Shown here: positions 54,118 through 62,472 of the stretch, one piece after another | Layout: each line of letters opens with the position of its first letter | How positions within the stretch are numbered: the first letter of the stretch is position 1 | NCBI GenBank assembly: GCA_937951875.1 | Contig: CALGAN010000016.1 | Location: 62,001 to 126,000 of the forward strand | Reading direction: 5' to 3' | Length of the DNA stretch: 64,000 nucleotides | DNA from: an uncultured Alkalilimnicola sp. | GTDB lineage: Bacteria > Pseudomonadota > Gammaproteobacteria > Nitrococcales > AK92 | Notes under the pieces: generated by a model | Seen by the model: only the letters and a program-made list of their open reading frames with translations | What the model was told of the DNA's origin: nothing | Databases searched by the model: none | Program-made: the position numbers and the translations under genes

Positions 54118-54531
54118 TCATTCCTCATCCACCGGGTGGTCCTGGTCCCGCACCAGCAGCACCCCGTCCTGACCGCCCGAGAGGGCCTTGTCCTCCAGTT
54201 CGCGCAGGCTCAAGTGGGGATAGTTGAGCACCCGCAGCAGCATCGGCAGGTTGACGCCGGCGACGACCGCGGCGTTATGCCGCTGCGCGAGCTGCGTCGC
54301 GATGTTGCTGGGCGTGGAGCCGTAAGCGTCGGTCAGCACCAGCACCCCGTCGCCCTGATCGAGCTCGATGAACAGACGTTTGGCCTCGGCGGTCAGCCGG
54401 TCGAGATCGACGTCCTGCGGGATGGCCAGGCAGCGTGCCGGCAGAGGCTGCACGCCGAGGGTGCTGTGGGCGGTGGCGAGCAGCTCCTCGCCCACCCGGT
54501 TGTGGGTGATCAGTAACAGCCCGACCGTCAT
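54118..54531 (-). CDS. PTS EIIA component, mannose/fructose family
   Basis: A 137-residue EIIA of the mannose family. The phosphorylated histidine is in GLLLITHNRVGEELL (His 9-10). GVLVLTDAYGSTPSNIA is the second family signature. No EIIB, C or D genes are near, so it probably takes phosphate from NPr for regulation rather than sugar import, as in proteobacteria with incomplete PTS. The start overlaps the rapZ stop by four bases. Confidence 0.92.
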   Translation of the reverse strand: MTVGLLLITHNRVGEELLATAHSTLGVQPLPARCLAIPQDVDLDRLTAEAKRLFIELDQGDGVLVLTDAYGSTPSNIATQLAQRHNAAVVAGVNLPMLLRVLNYPHLSLRELEDKALSGGQDGVLLVRDQDHPVDEE

Positions 54532-55385
54532 GACAGTTCCCGGTGCCGCACCACGATGCTATCGGAGCTCTGGCGGAAGTGCTCCGCCAGCCGTTCGGCC
54601 AGGTACACCGAACGGTGCTGGCCGCCGGTGCAGCCGATCGCCACGGTGAGGTAGCTGCGGTTCTCGCGCTCGAAGGCGGGCAGCCACTCGGCAATGAAGG
54701 CGCGAATCTGCTCGTACATCCGCTCGACGCTCGGCTGCGCCGCCAGGTATTGCTGAACCTGAGGATCCTTGCCGGTGAACGGGCGCAGATGCGGCTCCCA
54801 GTGCGGGTTGGGCAGGCAGCGAACGTCGAACACGAAGTCGGCGTCCTTGGGCACGCCGTGCTTGAACCCGAACGACTGGAACAGCAGCGACAGGCGGTGG
54901 CCGCTGCGGCGGTCCAGGCGCACGCGGATCAGCTCGCGCAGTTGGTGCACGGTGGTGCTGGTGGTGTCGATGGTCAGGTCGGCGCGGGCCAGGATCGGTG
55001 CCAGCAGCTCACCCTCGCGGGCGATCGCCTCGGCCAGCGACACGCCAGGGCCACTCAGCGGGTGGCGGCGGCGGGTTTCGCTGAAGCGCTTGATCAGAGT
55101 GTCGTGATCGGCCTGCAGGAAGATGATCTCGCTGCGGATGCCGCGCGCTTCCAGTTCGTTGAGGACGGTCGGGAAGTTGCCCAGGTCGTCGACGCCGCTG
55201 CGCACGTCCACGCCGACCGCGAAGCGGTCCGTGGACTTGCCTCGGGTTTCGGTGATGTGGCGGCCGAGATCGCCGAGCAGGCCGATGGGAAGGTTGTCGA
55301 TGCAGTAATAGCCGACATCTTCCAGCGTGTGCAAAGCGACGCTCTTGCCCGAACCGGACAGTCCGCTGACGATGACCAGCTTCAT
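54528..55385 (-). CDS. rapZ: RNase adapter protein RapZ
   Basis: Nucleotide- and RNA-binding protein that in E. coli senses glucosamine 6-phosphate and delivers the GlmZ RNA to RNase E. The 285 residues have the P-loop IVSGLSGSGKSVAL at the start, YYCIDNLPIGLL, and the C-terminal domain with RPFTGKDPQVQQYL and the conserved AIGCTGGQHRSVY. The ATG at 55385 is placed directly before the P-loop domain; the longer frame to 55439 is not family-like. In this setting it may also answer to the HPr/EIIA phosphorelay. It sits 7 bases after hprK. Confidence 0.95.
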   Translation of the reverse strand: MKLVIVSGLSGSGKSVALHTLEDVGYYCIDNLPIGLLGDLGRHITETRGKSTDRFAVGVDVRSGVDDLGNFPTVLNELEARGIRSEIIFLQADHDTLIKRFSETRRRHPLSGPGVSLAEAIAREGELLAPILARADLTIDTTSTTVHQLRELIRVRLDRRSGHRLSLLFQSFGFKHGVPKDADFVFDVRCLPNPHWEPHLRPFTGKDPQVQQYLAAQPSVERMYEQIRAFIAEWLPAFERENRSYLTVAIGCTGGQHRSVYLAERLAEHFRQSSDSIVVRHRELS

Positions 55386-55392
55386 TGGATTC

Positions 55393-55917
55393 CTATTCCC
55401 CACCCATGACCGCCAAAGCCTGCGCCGCATTCCAGCCATCGCGCCGCAGCCGCTCGGCCTTGACCGCCAGCTCGATCAACAGCGCGCGGTCGCGGTCTCG
55501 GCCGAGGGGAAGACGCAGCCTGGGAATGGCAACGCCCTCTATTGTGACAGAATCGTGCTCGACCGCGAGTGGGTCGGGGCCGGGCGGCGCCGGATCGAGA
55601 TCGATCACCAGATCGATGTCGCAGCCGTCCTTGAGACGGCTGCCGTCGAACAAGCGTTGGACCGGCAGCACCCCAAGCCCGCGCACCGCCACCAACCCGC
55701 GCAGCGCGGCCGGCGCATGGCCCCGCAGCCGGCCCTCGCGTGGGGTCAATGCCACCGCGTCGTCGACGATCAGGCAGTGGCCGCGGTCGAGCAGGCTCAG
55801 CGCCAGATCGGTCTTGCCCACGCCGCTTTCGCCGCGCAGCAGCACGCCCAGTCCGGCAACCTCGAGCAGGGTGCCGGGGATCACGGGTTCGTCGGGCGAG
55901 GGAGCCTCGGCGGGCAT
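55393..55917 (-). CDS. hprK: Short HPr kinase/phosphorylase (catalytic domain only)
   Basis: Phosphorylates or dephosphorylates the regulatory serine of HPr/NPr. The 174 residues contain just the C-terminal catalytic domain: P-loop LLRGESGVGKTDLALSLL near residue 28, LIVDDAVALTPREG, and the HprK signature VAVRGLGVLPVQRLF. The N-terminal domain found in full-length enzymes (about 310 residues) is missing, as in the alphaproteobacterial short form. The P-loop and signature are intact, so it may be functional. It lies between ptsN and rapZ. Confidence 0.9.
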   Translation of the reverse strand: MPAEAPSPDEPVIPGTLLEVAGLGVLLRGESGVGKTDLALSLLDRGHCLIVDDAVALTPREGRLRGHAPAALRGLVAVRGLGVLPVQRLFDGSRLKDGCDIDLVIDLDPAPPGPDPLAVEHDSVTIEGVAIPRLRLPLGRDRDRALLIELAVKAERLRRDGWNAAQALAVMGGE

Positions 55918-55933
55918 GGCTGGCCGCAGCCTG

Positions 55934-56404
55934 TCAGGCCGTGCGGGCCTGACCTTGCCAGTCGAGCAAGATGCGGTAGACCTCGGCGGGATCCGCGGCG
56001 CGGCGCAAGCGCTCGCACAGAGCCTTGTCGCTGAACAGCTCGGCCAGGTCGGCCAGGATCTGCAGATGTTCGTCGGTGAAATGCTCCGGCACCACCAGCG
56101 CGAACAGCAGGTCCACCGGTTGTTTGTCGAAAGCGTCGAAATCGATGCCGCGCGACAGCCGCAGCAGCGCCCCCAGCGCTTGATCGCTGCCCTCGATGCG
56201 GGCGTGCGGTAGGCCGACGCCGTGCCCCAGACCGGTGCTCCCCAGGCGTTCCCGACCGATTAGTTTGTTGAAGATCAACGGCGCGGGCAGACCATCGGCG
56301 GCCTCCGATAGCATCTCGCTTAGCTGCTCGAGCGCCCGCTTCTTGCTGGCGACATCGGCATCCGTTTTGATCCGTTCCGGACTCAGCAGGTCGACAATCT
56401 TCAT
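55934..56404 (-). CDS. ptsN: Nitrogen PTS EIIA (PtsN)
   Basis: Regulatory EIIA-Ntr, which in relatives controls potassium uptake, sigma-E activity and metabolism according to its phosphorylation state. The 156 residues start MKIVDLLSPERI, with the phosphorylated histidine in GVGLPHARI (about His 74) and the family stretch LFALVVPEHFTDEHLQILA. The ATG at 56404 is chosen; a longer in-frame start at 56461 adds 19 residues of low similarity. It is the third gene of the rpoN-hpf-ptsN run. Confidence 0.95.
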   Translation of the reverse strand: MKIVDLLSPERIKTDADVASKKRALEQLSEMLSEAADGLPAPLIFNKLIGRERLGSTGLGHGVGLPHARIEGSDQALGALLRLSRGIDFDAFDKQPVDLLFALVVPEHFTDEHLQILADLAELFSDKALCERLRRAADPAEVYRILLDWQGQARTA

Positions 56405-56464
56405 GCCTGTTGCCAAGAGCGAGAAGGCCGCCGCGCTTCCGGCGGCGGCCCATTCGGCCATTGC

Positions 56465-56791
56465 CTACTCTACGGGGGCCCTGAGCGTAGCGGCTTCGCT
56501 ACGACGGTGATCGGTCAGCTTTTCCTTGTGCTTGACGAGCTGGCGGTCGAGCTTGTCCACCAACCCGTCGATGGCCGCATACATGTCCTCGTGGATCATG
56601 TCCGCATGCACCGTAGCGCCGCTCACTTGGATGGTGGCTTCCGCCTTCTGTTCAAGCTTGGCGACGCTGAGGATCACGTGAATGCTGACCACGTTGTCGA
56701 AATGCCGCTCCAGACGCTTGAACTTATCGCTGACATAACCACGCAGCGCATCCGTGATGTCCACATGGTGTCCGGTGATGTTGAGCTGCAT
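56465..56791 (-). CDS. hpf: Ribosome hibernation-promoting factor, short form
   Basis: Binds the 30S subunit in stationary phase and promotes 100S dimers. The 108 residues have the family pattern MQLNITGHHVDITDALRGYV, then FKRLERHFDNVVSIHVIL and ADMIHEDMYAAIDGLVDKLD. No long C-terminal dimerisation domain, so it is the gammaproteobacterial short form. It starts 16 bases after rpoN. Confidence 0.95.
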   Translation of the reverse strand: MQLNITGHHVDITDALRGYVSDKFKRLERHFDNVVSIHVILSVAKLEQKAEATIQVSGATVHADMIHEDMYAAIDGLVDKLDRQLVKHKEKLTDHRRSEAATLRAPVE

Positions 56792-56807
56792 GCGGCCTCC
56801 TTTGGGG

Positions 56808-58331
56808 TTAGCCGAGACGTTTGCGTTCGTTCGACGAGGCGATACCCATGGCTTCTCGGTACTTTGCCACAGTTCGCCGCGCGACGTTGATACCCTCGCT
56901 CTGCAGCAGCTCGGTGAGCTTGCTGTCGGAGAGGGGATTCGCCGGATCTTCCGCCGCGATCAGGCGGCGGATTCGGGCTCGAATGGCGGTGGCGGAGCAC
57001 TCCTCGCCGTCCACCGTCATGACGTGACTTGAGAAGAAATATTTGAACTCGAAAGTCCCGCGCGGGGTGTGCATATATTTCTGGGTGGTGATGCGGGAAA
57101 TGGTGGATTCATGCATCCCCACCTCTTCCGCCACCTCGCGCAGCACCAGCGGCTTCATGTACTCGTCGCCGTGCTCGAGGAACGCCTGCTGGTGAGCGAC
57201 GATGCAGCGCGCCACCTTGAGCAGCGTCTCGTTGCGCGAGCGCAGGCTCTTGATGAACCAGCGCGCCTCCTGCAGATGGCTGCGCAGGGTGGCGTTGTCG
57301 GCGCTGTTGTCGGCGCGCCGGATCAGGCTGGCGTAATAGCTGTTGATGCGGATGCGCGGCGTGGCCTCCTGGTTGAGTTCCACCCGCCACACGCCCTGCA
57401 CCTTGCGCACCAGCACGTCGGGGATCACGTACTCGGTGCGCTGCGGCGCCAGCCGGCTGCCCGGACGCGGGTCCAAGGTCTGGATCAGCGCGATCACCGC
57501 CTGCAGCTCGTCCTGCGACAGCTTCATCTTGCGCATGAGCTGGCTGTACTGGCGATTGACCAGCAGCTCCAGGTACTGATCGACTAGGCGGATGGCCGCT
57601 TCCCGCCAGGGGGAATCGATGTCGCCGTGCCTGAGCTGGATCAGCAGCGCCTCGCGCGGGTTGCGCGCGGCCACGCCCAGCGGATCGAAGCGCTGGATGC
57701 GGGCGAGCACCGCCGCGATCTCGTCCAGCTCCACCTCCCACTCACTGGGCAGGGCCGCCTGGATGTCTTCCAGCGACGATCCCAGGTAGCCGTCGTCCTG
57801 CACCGCGTCGATGATCGCCTCGGCGATGGCCATGTCGCGCTCGGTGAAGTGGCTCAGGTTGGCTTGCCAGAGCAGGTGCGCGCGCAGGCCGTCGCTGGCG
57901 TCGCTCTGGTTCTCCAGCGGGTCGAAGTCGTCCTCGGGATCGCCGGCGCTGTAAGCGGTGGAGCCGTCGTAGATGGCGTCCCAGTCGGTGTCGATCGGTA
58001 GCTCGTCGGGGATGCTGTCGGTCGACGGCTGGCTGTCGGCGTAATCGTCGAAGGCGACCTCGGCCTCGGCCGGTGCCGCCGCCTCGAGGCTGTCGCCGAC
58101 CGGCGCGGCCTCGACCGCGCCCGGCTCGTCGTCATCGAGCAGCTCGAAGCCGTCGTTCGCATCGCCGTCCTCGGCCACCTCGAGCATGAGGTTGGAATCG
58201 AGGATCTGCTGGATCTCCAACTGCAGGTCCAGCGTGGACAGCTGCAGCAAACGAATGGCCTGCTGCAGCTGCGGGGTCATCGTCAGCTGCTGGCCGAGTT
58301 TGAGTTGCAGGGACTGCTTGAGGCTCGACAT
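56808..58331 (-). CDS. rpoN: RNA polymerase sigma-54 factor
   Basis: Recognises -24/-12 promoters and needs enhancer-binding ATPases. The 507 residues show the Gln/Leu-rich region I (LGQQLTMTPQLQQAIRLLQL), a long acidic region II (about 60-150), the core-binding and helix-turn-helix parts, and the diagnostic RpoN box ARRTVAKYREAMGI near the C terminus. The upstream gap to lptB is 133 bases. It leads the nitrogen-PTS cluster. Confidence 0.98.
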   Translation of the reverse strand: MSSLKQSLQLKLGQQLTMTPQLQQAIRLLQLSTLDLQLEIQQILDSNLMLEVAEDGDANDGFELLDDDEPGAVEAAPVGDSLEAAAPAEAEVAFDDYADSQPSTDSIPDELPIDTDWDAIYDGSTAYSAGDPEDDFDPLENQSDASDGLRAHLLWQANLSHFTERDMAIAEAIIDAVQDDGYLGSSLEDIQAALPSEWEVELDEIAAVLARIQRFDPLGVAARNPREALLIQLRHGDIDSPWREAAIRLVDQYLELLVNRQYSQLMRKMKLSQDELQAVIALIQTLDPRPGSRLAPQRTEYVIPDVLVRKVQGVWRVELNQEATPRIRINSYYASLIRRADNSADNATLRSHLQEARWFIKSLRSRNETLLKVARCIVAHQQAFLEHGDEYMKPLVLREVAEEVGMHESTISRITTQKYMHTPRGTFEFKYFFSSHVMTVDGEECSATAIRARIRRLIAAEDPANPLSDSKLTELLQSEGINVARRTVAKYREAMGIASSNERKRLG

Positions 58332-58464
58332 GGTGGGCAGTCCTGCTCAGGGCCGAGAACTGGCGACGAGTTGTGGTTTCACGGAATACAACATGGCGCT
58401 CATAGAGATCCTAGCCCAAAGGTCAGCGTTAGAGAACGCCGCCGAGGCGTCGGTGCTTGCGCGG

Positions 58465-59190
58465 TCAAAGACGGAACTGCTCGCCGAGATAAATCTCCCG
58501 GACCCGTTGATTTTCGAGAATCTCCTGGGGGGTGCCGACCGCGATGATACGGCCTTCGCCCAGGATGTAGGCGCGATCGCAGATGCCAAGGGTTTCGCGC
58601 ACGTTGTGATCGGTGATCAGCACGCCGATGCCGCGCTTGGCCAGATGATGGATGATTTGCTGGATATCTACCACCGATATGGGGTCGACGCCGGCGAACG
58701 GCTCGTCGAGCAGCACGAACTGCGGGTTGGCGGCGAGCGCGCGGGCGATCTCCACCCGACGCCGCTCGCCGCCGGAGAGGCTGATGCCGAGCGAGTCGCG
58801 TAGGTGGGTGACGTGGAACTCCTGCAGCAGCTCGTCGAGAACCCGCCGCCGGCCGGCGGCGTCCAGATCCTTGCGCAGCTCCAGCACCGCCATCAGGTTC
58901 TCGGCGACGGTGAGCTTGCGGAACACCGAGGCTTCCTGCGGCAGGTAGCCGATGCCCCGGCGGGCGCGCACGTGCATCGGCTGGTCGGTGATGTCCTCGC
59001 CGCGCAGCTCGATGCGGCCGCCGTCGGGACGGATCAGGCCGACGATCATGTAGAAGCAGGTGGTCTTGCCCGCGCCGTTGGGGCCGAGCAGGCCGACGAT
59101 CTCTCCGGCGCCGACCTCCAGCGAGGCGTCGCGCACCACCTGCCGACGGCGATAGCTTTTCGCCAGTCCCTGCGCTACCAGCTGGCTCAT
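58465..59190 (-). CDS. lptB: LPS-export ABC transporter ATPase LptB
   Basis: ATPase of the LptB2FG extractor that pulls LPS from the inner membrane. The 241 residues have Walker A GLLGPNGAGKTTCF, the signature ISLSGGERRRVEIARAL and Walker B FVLLDEPFAGVDPI. GIGYLPQEASVFRKLTV is typical of LptB. The start overlaps lptA by four bases. lptF and lptG are elsewhere, as usual. Confidence 0.97.
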   Translation of the reverse strand: MSQLVAQGLAKSYRRRQVVRDASLEVGAGEIVGLLGPNGAGKTTCFYMIVGLIRPDGGRIELRGEDITDQPMHVRARRGIGYLPQEASVFRKLTVAENLMAVLELRKDLDAAGRRRVLDELLQEFHVTHLRDSLGISLSGGERRRVEIARALAANPQFVLLDEPFAGVDPISVVDIQQIIHHLAKRGIGVLITDHNVRETLGICDRAYILGEGRIIAVGTPQEILENQRVREIYLGEQFRL

Positions 59191-59720
59191 TGCCGCGGCC
59201 GCTCCGTCGTTGCGGGCTGGTCCGGCTTCTGCTCGGGCACGTAGATCATGCGGATGCGCTCCCGCCCTTGGGGATCGCCGCTGGCGGTGATCAGCTCGCG
59301 GCTCATGTCGTAGCGGATGGTCTCGCCGCTGAACGAGTTGCGGCCCTGGGTGAGGGTGGCGCCGCCCTTGAGCGTGATGTGGCCGCCGTCGGTGGCCACG
59401 TATTCCATATAGGGGGCGCGGGCGTCGATGTATTCCTGCTGGCCGTCGAGCAGCTCGCGGAAGGTAACCTCGCGCCCTTCGGCGACGGCCTTGACCAGCT
59501 CGCCTTTGGCGTTGGTGTGCACCGTCATCTTGTCGGCGGTCAGGCGGGTGGTGCCTTGGGTCAGCACCACGTTGCCGGTATAGACGCTGATGCCTTTGGC
59601 CATGTCGCGCTCGGCCTGGTCCGATTCCAGCTCGGCCTGCTTCGTGCGATCGCTTTTCAGGGCCCAGGCCGGCGCGCAGCCGAGCGCGAGCAGCAGCAGG
59701 CTAATGGCGAGTCGGCTCAT
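59187..59720 (-). CDS. lptA: LPS-transport periplasmic bridge protein LptA
   Basis: Forms the beta-jellyroll bridge that carries LPS across the periplasm. The 177 residues have a signal peptide (MSRLAISLLLLALGCAPAWA) and OstA-domain stretches: SVYTGNVVLTQGTTRLTADK, GHITLKGGATLTQGRNSFSG and ETIRYDMS. The 5' end overlaps lptC by 20 bases and the 3' end overlaps lptB, so the three are co-translated. Confidence 0.95.
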   Translation of the reverse strand: MSRLAISLLLLALGCAPAWALKSDRTKQAELESDQAERDMAKGISVYTGNVVLTQGTTRLTADKMTVHTNAKGELVKAVAEGREVTFRELLDGQQEYIDARAPYMEYVATDGGHITLKGGATLTQGRNSFSGETIRYDMSRELITASGDPQGRERIRMIYVPEQKPDQPATTERPRQ

Positions 59721-60279
59721 AGCGTCCCTTTACCTCGGATAGCAGTTGGTAGCGATCCTGATCGAGATAGACCCGCCCGCCGACCCCGGTCAGCCAGCCG
59801 GCTTCGTGGTCGATGCGCACCGGCGCGTCGGTTTCGGCGTACTGATCGTTGGGGCGCAGCCGCACGTCCCGGGTGGTCAGCGTCACCGCGCGGTTGTGTG
59901 CCGACGCCGGCCGACGCAGCTCCACCGCGCCCAGCAGCTCGCCCTGGTCGCCGCCGGCCCAGAGCCGGCCGCGCTCGGCCGTGCCGTACCAGGGGGCGCC
60001 CTCGGCGGTGTAGAACACCATGCGCGGCGCGGCGATGGTCGAAACGCCGTCCTTGACGTAATGCAGCAGGCGCTCGCCCTCGACCCGGTAGCGCCACCGG
60101 CCGCTGTCATCGGCGCTGTGCAGGACGAAGCCGCGCAGATAGTAATCGGTTTCGGCTTCCTCGCCCTGCGCCAGGGCCGGCTGCGGTTGCCCGTTGTCCT
60201 CCGACAGCCACCAGCCTAGCCCGATCAGCAAGGCGATCACCAGCAGCGGAAACAGGTAGCGGCGGAGTTTGCGCATCAT
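59701..60279 (-). CDS. lptC: LPS-export inner-membrane protein LptC
   Basis: Hands LPS from LptB2FG to LptA. The 192 residues have one N-terminal membrane helix (LFPLLVIALLIGLGWWL) and a periplasmic OstA-like domain (YYLRGFVLHSADDSGRWRYR, then RLLHYVKDGVSTIAAPRMVF). Two adjacent ATG codons (60279 and 60276) are both possible starts. It follows kdsD by 12 bases; kdsC, usually found between the two, is missing. Confidence 0.93.
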   Translation of the reverse strand: MMRKLRRYLFPLLVIALLIGLGWWLSEDNGQPQPALAQGEEAETDYYLRGFVLHSADDSGRWRYRVEGERLLHYVKDGVSTIAAPRMVFYTAEGAPWYGTAERGRLWAGGDQGELLGAVELRRPASAHNRAVTLTTRDVRLRPNDQYAETDAPVRIDHEAGWLTGVGGRVYLDQDRYQLLSEVKGRYEPTRH

Positions 60280-60291
60280 GCCCCGCGCCGT

Positions 60292-61305
60292 CTAGACCAC
60301 GCCGGCCCGCAGCAGGTCGTGCATGTTGAGGGCGCCGATCACGCGCTGCTGCTCGTCCACCACCAGCACGGCGCTGATCTTGCGCTCCTCCATCAGGGTT
60401 ACTGCCTCCACGGCCAGCATGCCCGGCCGCACGGTCTGGGGATTGACTGTCATCACGTCGGCGATGCGGGCGGTGTTCAGGTCGACGCCGCGATCCAGGC
60501 TGCGGCGCAAGTCGCCGTCGGTGAACACGCCCAGTAGATGATCGTCGGCGTCGACCACGGCGGTCATTCCCAGGCCCTTGCGGCTCATCTCCAGCAGCGC
60601 CTCGCGCAGTGGCGTCTCCGGCCCGACCCGCGGGATGCGCTCGCCGGTGTGCATGATGTCGTCGATCAGCAGCAGCAGCCGCCGGCCCAGCCGGCCGCCC
60701 GGGTGGGAGCGGGCGAAGTCGTCGGCGGTGAAGCCGCGCGCTTCCAGCAGCGCCACCGCCAGCGCATCGCCCATGGCGAGGGCGGCGGTGGTACTGGAGG
60801 TCGGCGCCAGCCCCAGCGGGCAGGCCTCGCGCGCCACGCTCACATCGATATTGGCGGTGGCGGCCTTGGCCAGCGTGGAGCGCGGATTGCCGGTGAGCGT
60901 GATGAGCGGCACCTGCAGCCGCTTGATCAGCGGCAGGATGGTGATGATCTCCGAGGTCTCGCCGGAGTTGGAGATCGCCAGCACCACGTCGTCGGCGGTG
61001 ATCATGCCCAGATCGCCATGGCTGGCCTCGCCGGGATGCACGAAGAACGCCGGCGTGCCGGTGCTGGCCAGGGTCGCGGCGATCTTGCTGCCGATGTGTC
61101 CGGATTTGCCCATGCCGATGACCACCACGCGGCCATGGCAGTTCAGCATGAGCCGGCAAGCGCGCACGAACTCGTCGCCGATCCGGCTGGTCAGCACGCG
61201 CACGGCTTCGGCCTCGGTTTCGAGCACCGCGACGGCCAGCTCGGCCAGCCGCTGGTCGGTTACCCGTTCGCGGTCGCCGCCGCGCACTTGTTCGGTTTTA
61301 ACCAC
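60292..61305 (-). CDS. kdsD: Arabinose-5-phosphate isomerase
   Basis: Converts ribulose 5-phosphate to arabinose 5-phosphate, the first step to Kdo, needed here for LPS and for the KpsC/KpsS capsule linker. About 337 residues: a SIS sugar-isomerase domain (VVVIGMGKSGHIGSKIAATL, then ISNSGETSEI) and two C-terminal CBS domains (GVFTDGDLRR and the final LNMHDLLRAGVV). The GTG at 61305 has GAGG nine bases upstream and gives the family length; the frame stays open to 61455 without family sequence. No kdsC follows. Confidence 0.92.
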   Translation of the reverse strand: MVKTEQVRGGDRERVTDQRLAELAVAVLETEAEAVRVLTSRIGDEFVRACRLMLNCHGRVVVIGMGKSGHIGSKIAATLASTGTPAFFVHPGEASHGDLGMITADDVVLAISNSGETSEIITILPLIKRLQVPLITLTGNPRSTLAKAATANIDVSVAREACPLGLAPTSSTTAALAMGDALAVALLEARGFTADDFARSHPGGRLGRRLLLLIDDIMHTGERIPRVGPETPLREALLEMSRKGLGMTAVVDADDHLLGVFTDGDLRRSLDRGVDLNTARIADVMTVNPQTVRPGMLAVEAVTLMEERKISAVLVVDEQQRVIGALNMHDLLRAGVV

Positions 61306-61527
61306 GGTATGCACGTCCTCGTTGAGCGGGCGGAAGGCGCGCACTCGGCGCCGGCTCCGCCGGTATCGCATATTGGAAGCCAATGCCGGTGCCAATCGCA
61401 ACGGCTGCGGTGGCGCCGGCCGCGCGCAGCCGCAGCGGTCCGGAGCCGCGGCCACCTTAAATCGACTGGATTTTCGGTGCCGTTAACCAGATCAAGACCT
61501 TGCCAGCGTCGCCGCGGCAGGGCTATT

Positions 61528-61557
61528 TGACTCGCGAGCCTGCCTTACCGGATACTC
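61528..61557 (+). promoter_or_regulatory. Candidate sigma-70 promoter of the mla operon
   Basis: TTGACT at 61528-61533 and GATACT at 61552-61557 with an 18-base spacer, in the 339-base divergent gap between kdsD and mlaF. The predicted transcript would have a leader of about 80 bases. No good pair was found for the opposite strand; the rest of the gap is GC-rich with several overlapping inverted repeats. Confidence 0.45.
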
Positions 61558-61644
61558 CACCGGGCGTTTTGCGCCTCTCGCCGAGTCAGAATGCGTCTTC
61601 CGAAAAGACCTGGCCGGTCCCTGCCCGCTGAGAACCGGATAACT

Positions 61645-62472
61645 ATGACGAACGCTCCCGAACGGCGGGTCTCCGACGTGCTGGTAGAGATCCGCGACCT
61701 GCACTTCTCGCGCGGTCCTCGCAAGATCTTCGACGGCGTCGATCTGGATATCCGCCGCGGCAAGGTCACTGCCATCATGGGGCCCAGCGGCACCGGCAAG
61801 ACCACGCTGCTGCGGCTGATCGGCGGGCAGCTGCGGCCGGATCGCGGCACCATCAAGGTCGACGGCGTCGACGTCCACCAGCTCTCGCGCGGCGAGCTGT
61901 ACGCGCTGCGCCGGCGCATGGGCATGCTGTTCCAGAGCGGTGCGCTGTTCACCGATCTCAATGTATTCGACAACGTCGCCTATCCGCTGCGCGAGCACAC
62001 CCGCCTGCCGGAGTCGCTGATCCGTCATCTGGTGCTGATGAAACTGCACGCGGTGGGCCTGCGCAGCGCCCGTCATCTGTATCCGGCCGAGCTGTCCGGC
62101 GGTATGGCCCGGCGCGTGGCGCTGGCGCGGGCGATCGCCCTCGATCCGATGATGGTGATGTACGACGAGCCGTTCTCCGGCCAGGACCCGATCTCCATGG
62201 GCGTGCTGGTGCAGCTGATCCGCCTGCTGAACGACGCGCTGGGGCTGACCAGCATCGTGGTGTCGCACGACGTGCAGGAAACCGCGGCGATCTCCGATTG
62301 GATCTACATCATCTCCGGCGGCAAGGTGGTCGAGTCCGGCCCGCCCGATGCGCTGTTCCGCTCCGAGTCGGCCTGGGCGCGGCAGTTCATGCACGCCATG
62401 CCGGACGGTCCGGTGCCGTTCCACTATCCCGGTCCGGATTACGAAACCGATCTGCTGGGGAGTGCGCGATGA
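61645..62472 (+). CDS. mlaF: Lipid-asymmetry ABC transporter ATPase MlaF
   Basis: ATPase of the MlaFEDB complex that moves phospholipid between membranes to keep outer-membrane asymmetry. The 275 residues have Walker A MGPSGTGKTTLLRLIGG, the MlaF-type FQSGALFTDLNVFDNVAYPL, the signature ELSGGMARRVALARAI and Walker B MVMYDEPFSGQDP. The ATG at 61645 is preferred to an in-frame ATG at 61591. ATGA overlap with mlaE. Confidence 0.96.
   Translation: MTNAPERRVSDVLVEIRDLHFSRGPRKIFDGVDLDIRRGKVTAIMGPSGTGKTTLLRLIGGQLRPDRGTIKVDGVDVHQLSRGELYALRRRMGMLFQSGALFTDLNVFDNVAYPLREHTRLPESLIRHLVLMKLHAVGLRSARHLYPAELSGGMARRVALARAIALDPMMVMYDEPFSGQDPISMGVLVQLIRLLNDALGLTSIVVSHDVQETAAISDWIYIISGGKVVESGPPDALFRSESAWARQFMHAMPDGPVPFHYPGPDYETDLLGSAR

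Noticed and set aside
55393..55917. hprK as a broken gene
   Set aside because: It lacks the N-terminal domain, but the P-loop and signature motif are intact and the reading frame is clean, so it is reported as a short functional form.
61306..61455. 50-residue N-terminal extension of kdsD
   Set aside because: Pro/Arg-rich sequence not found in KdsD; the GTG at 61305 has a good ribosome-binding site and gives the usual length.
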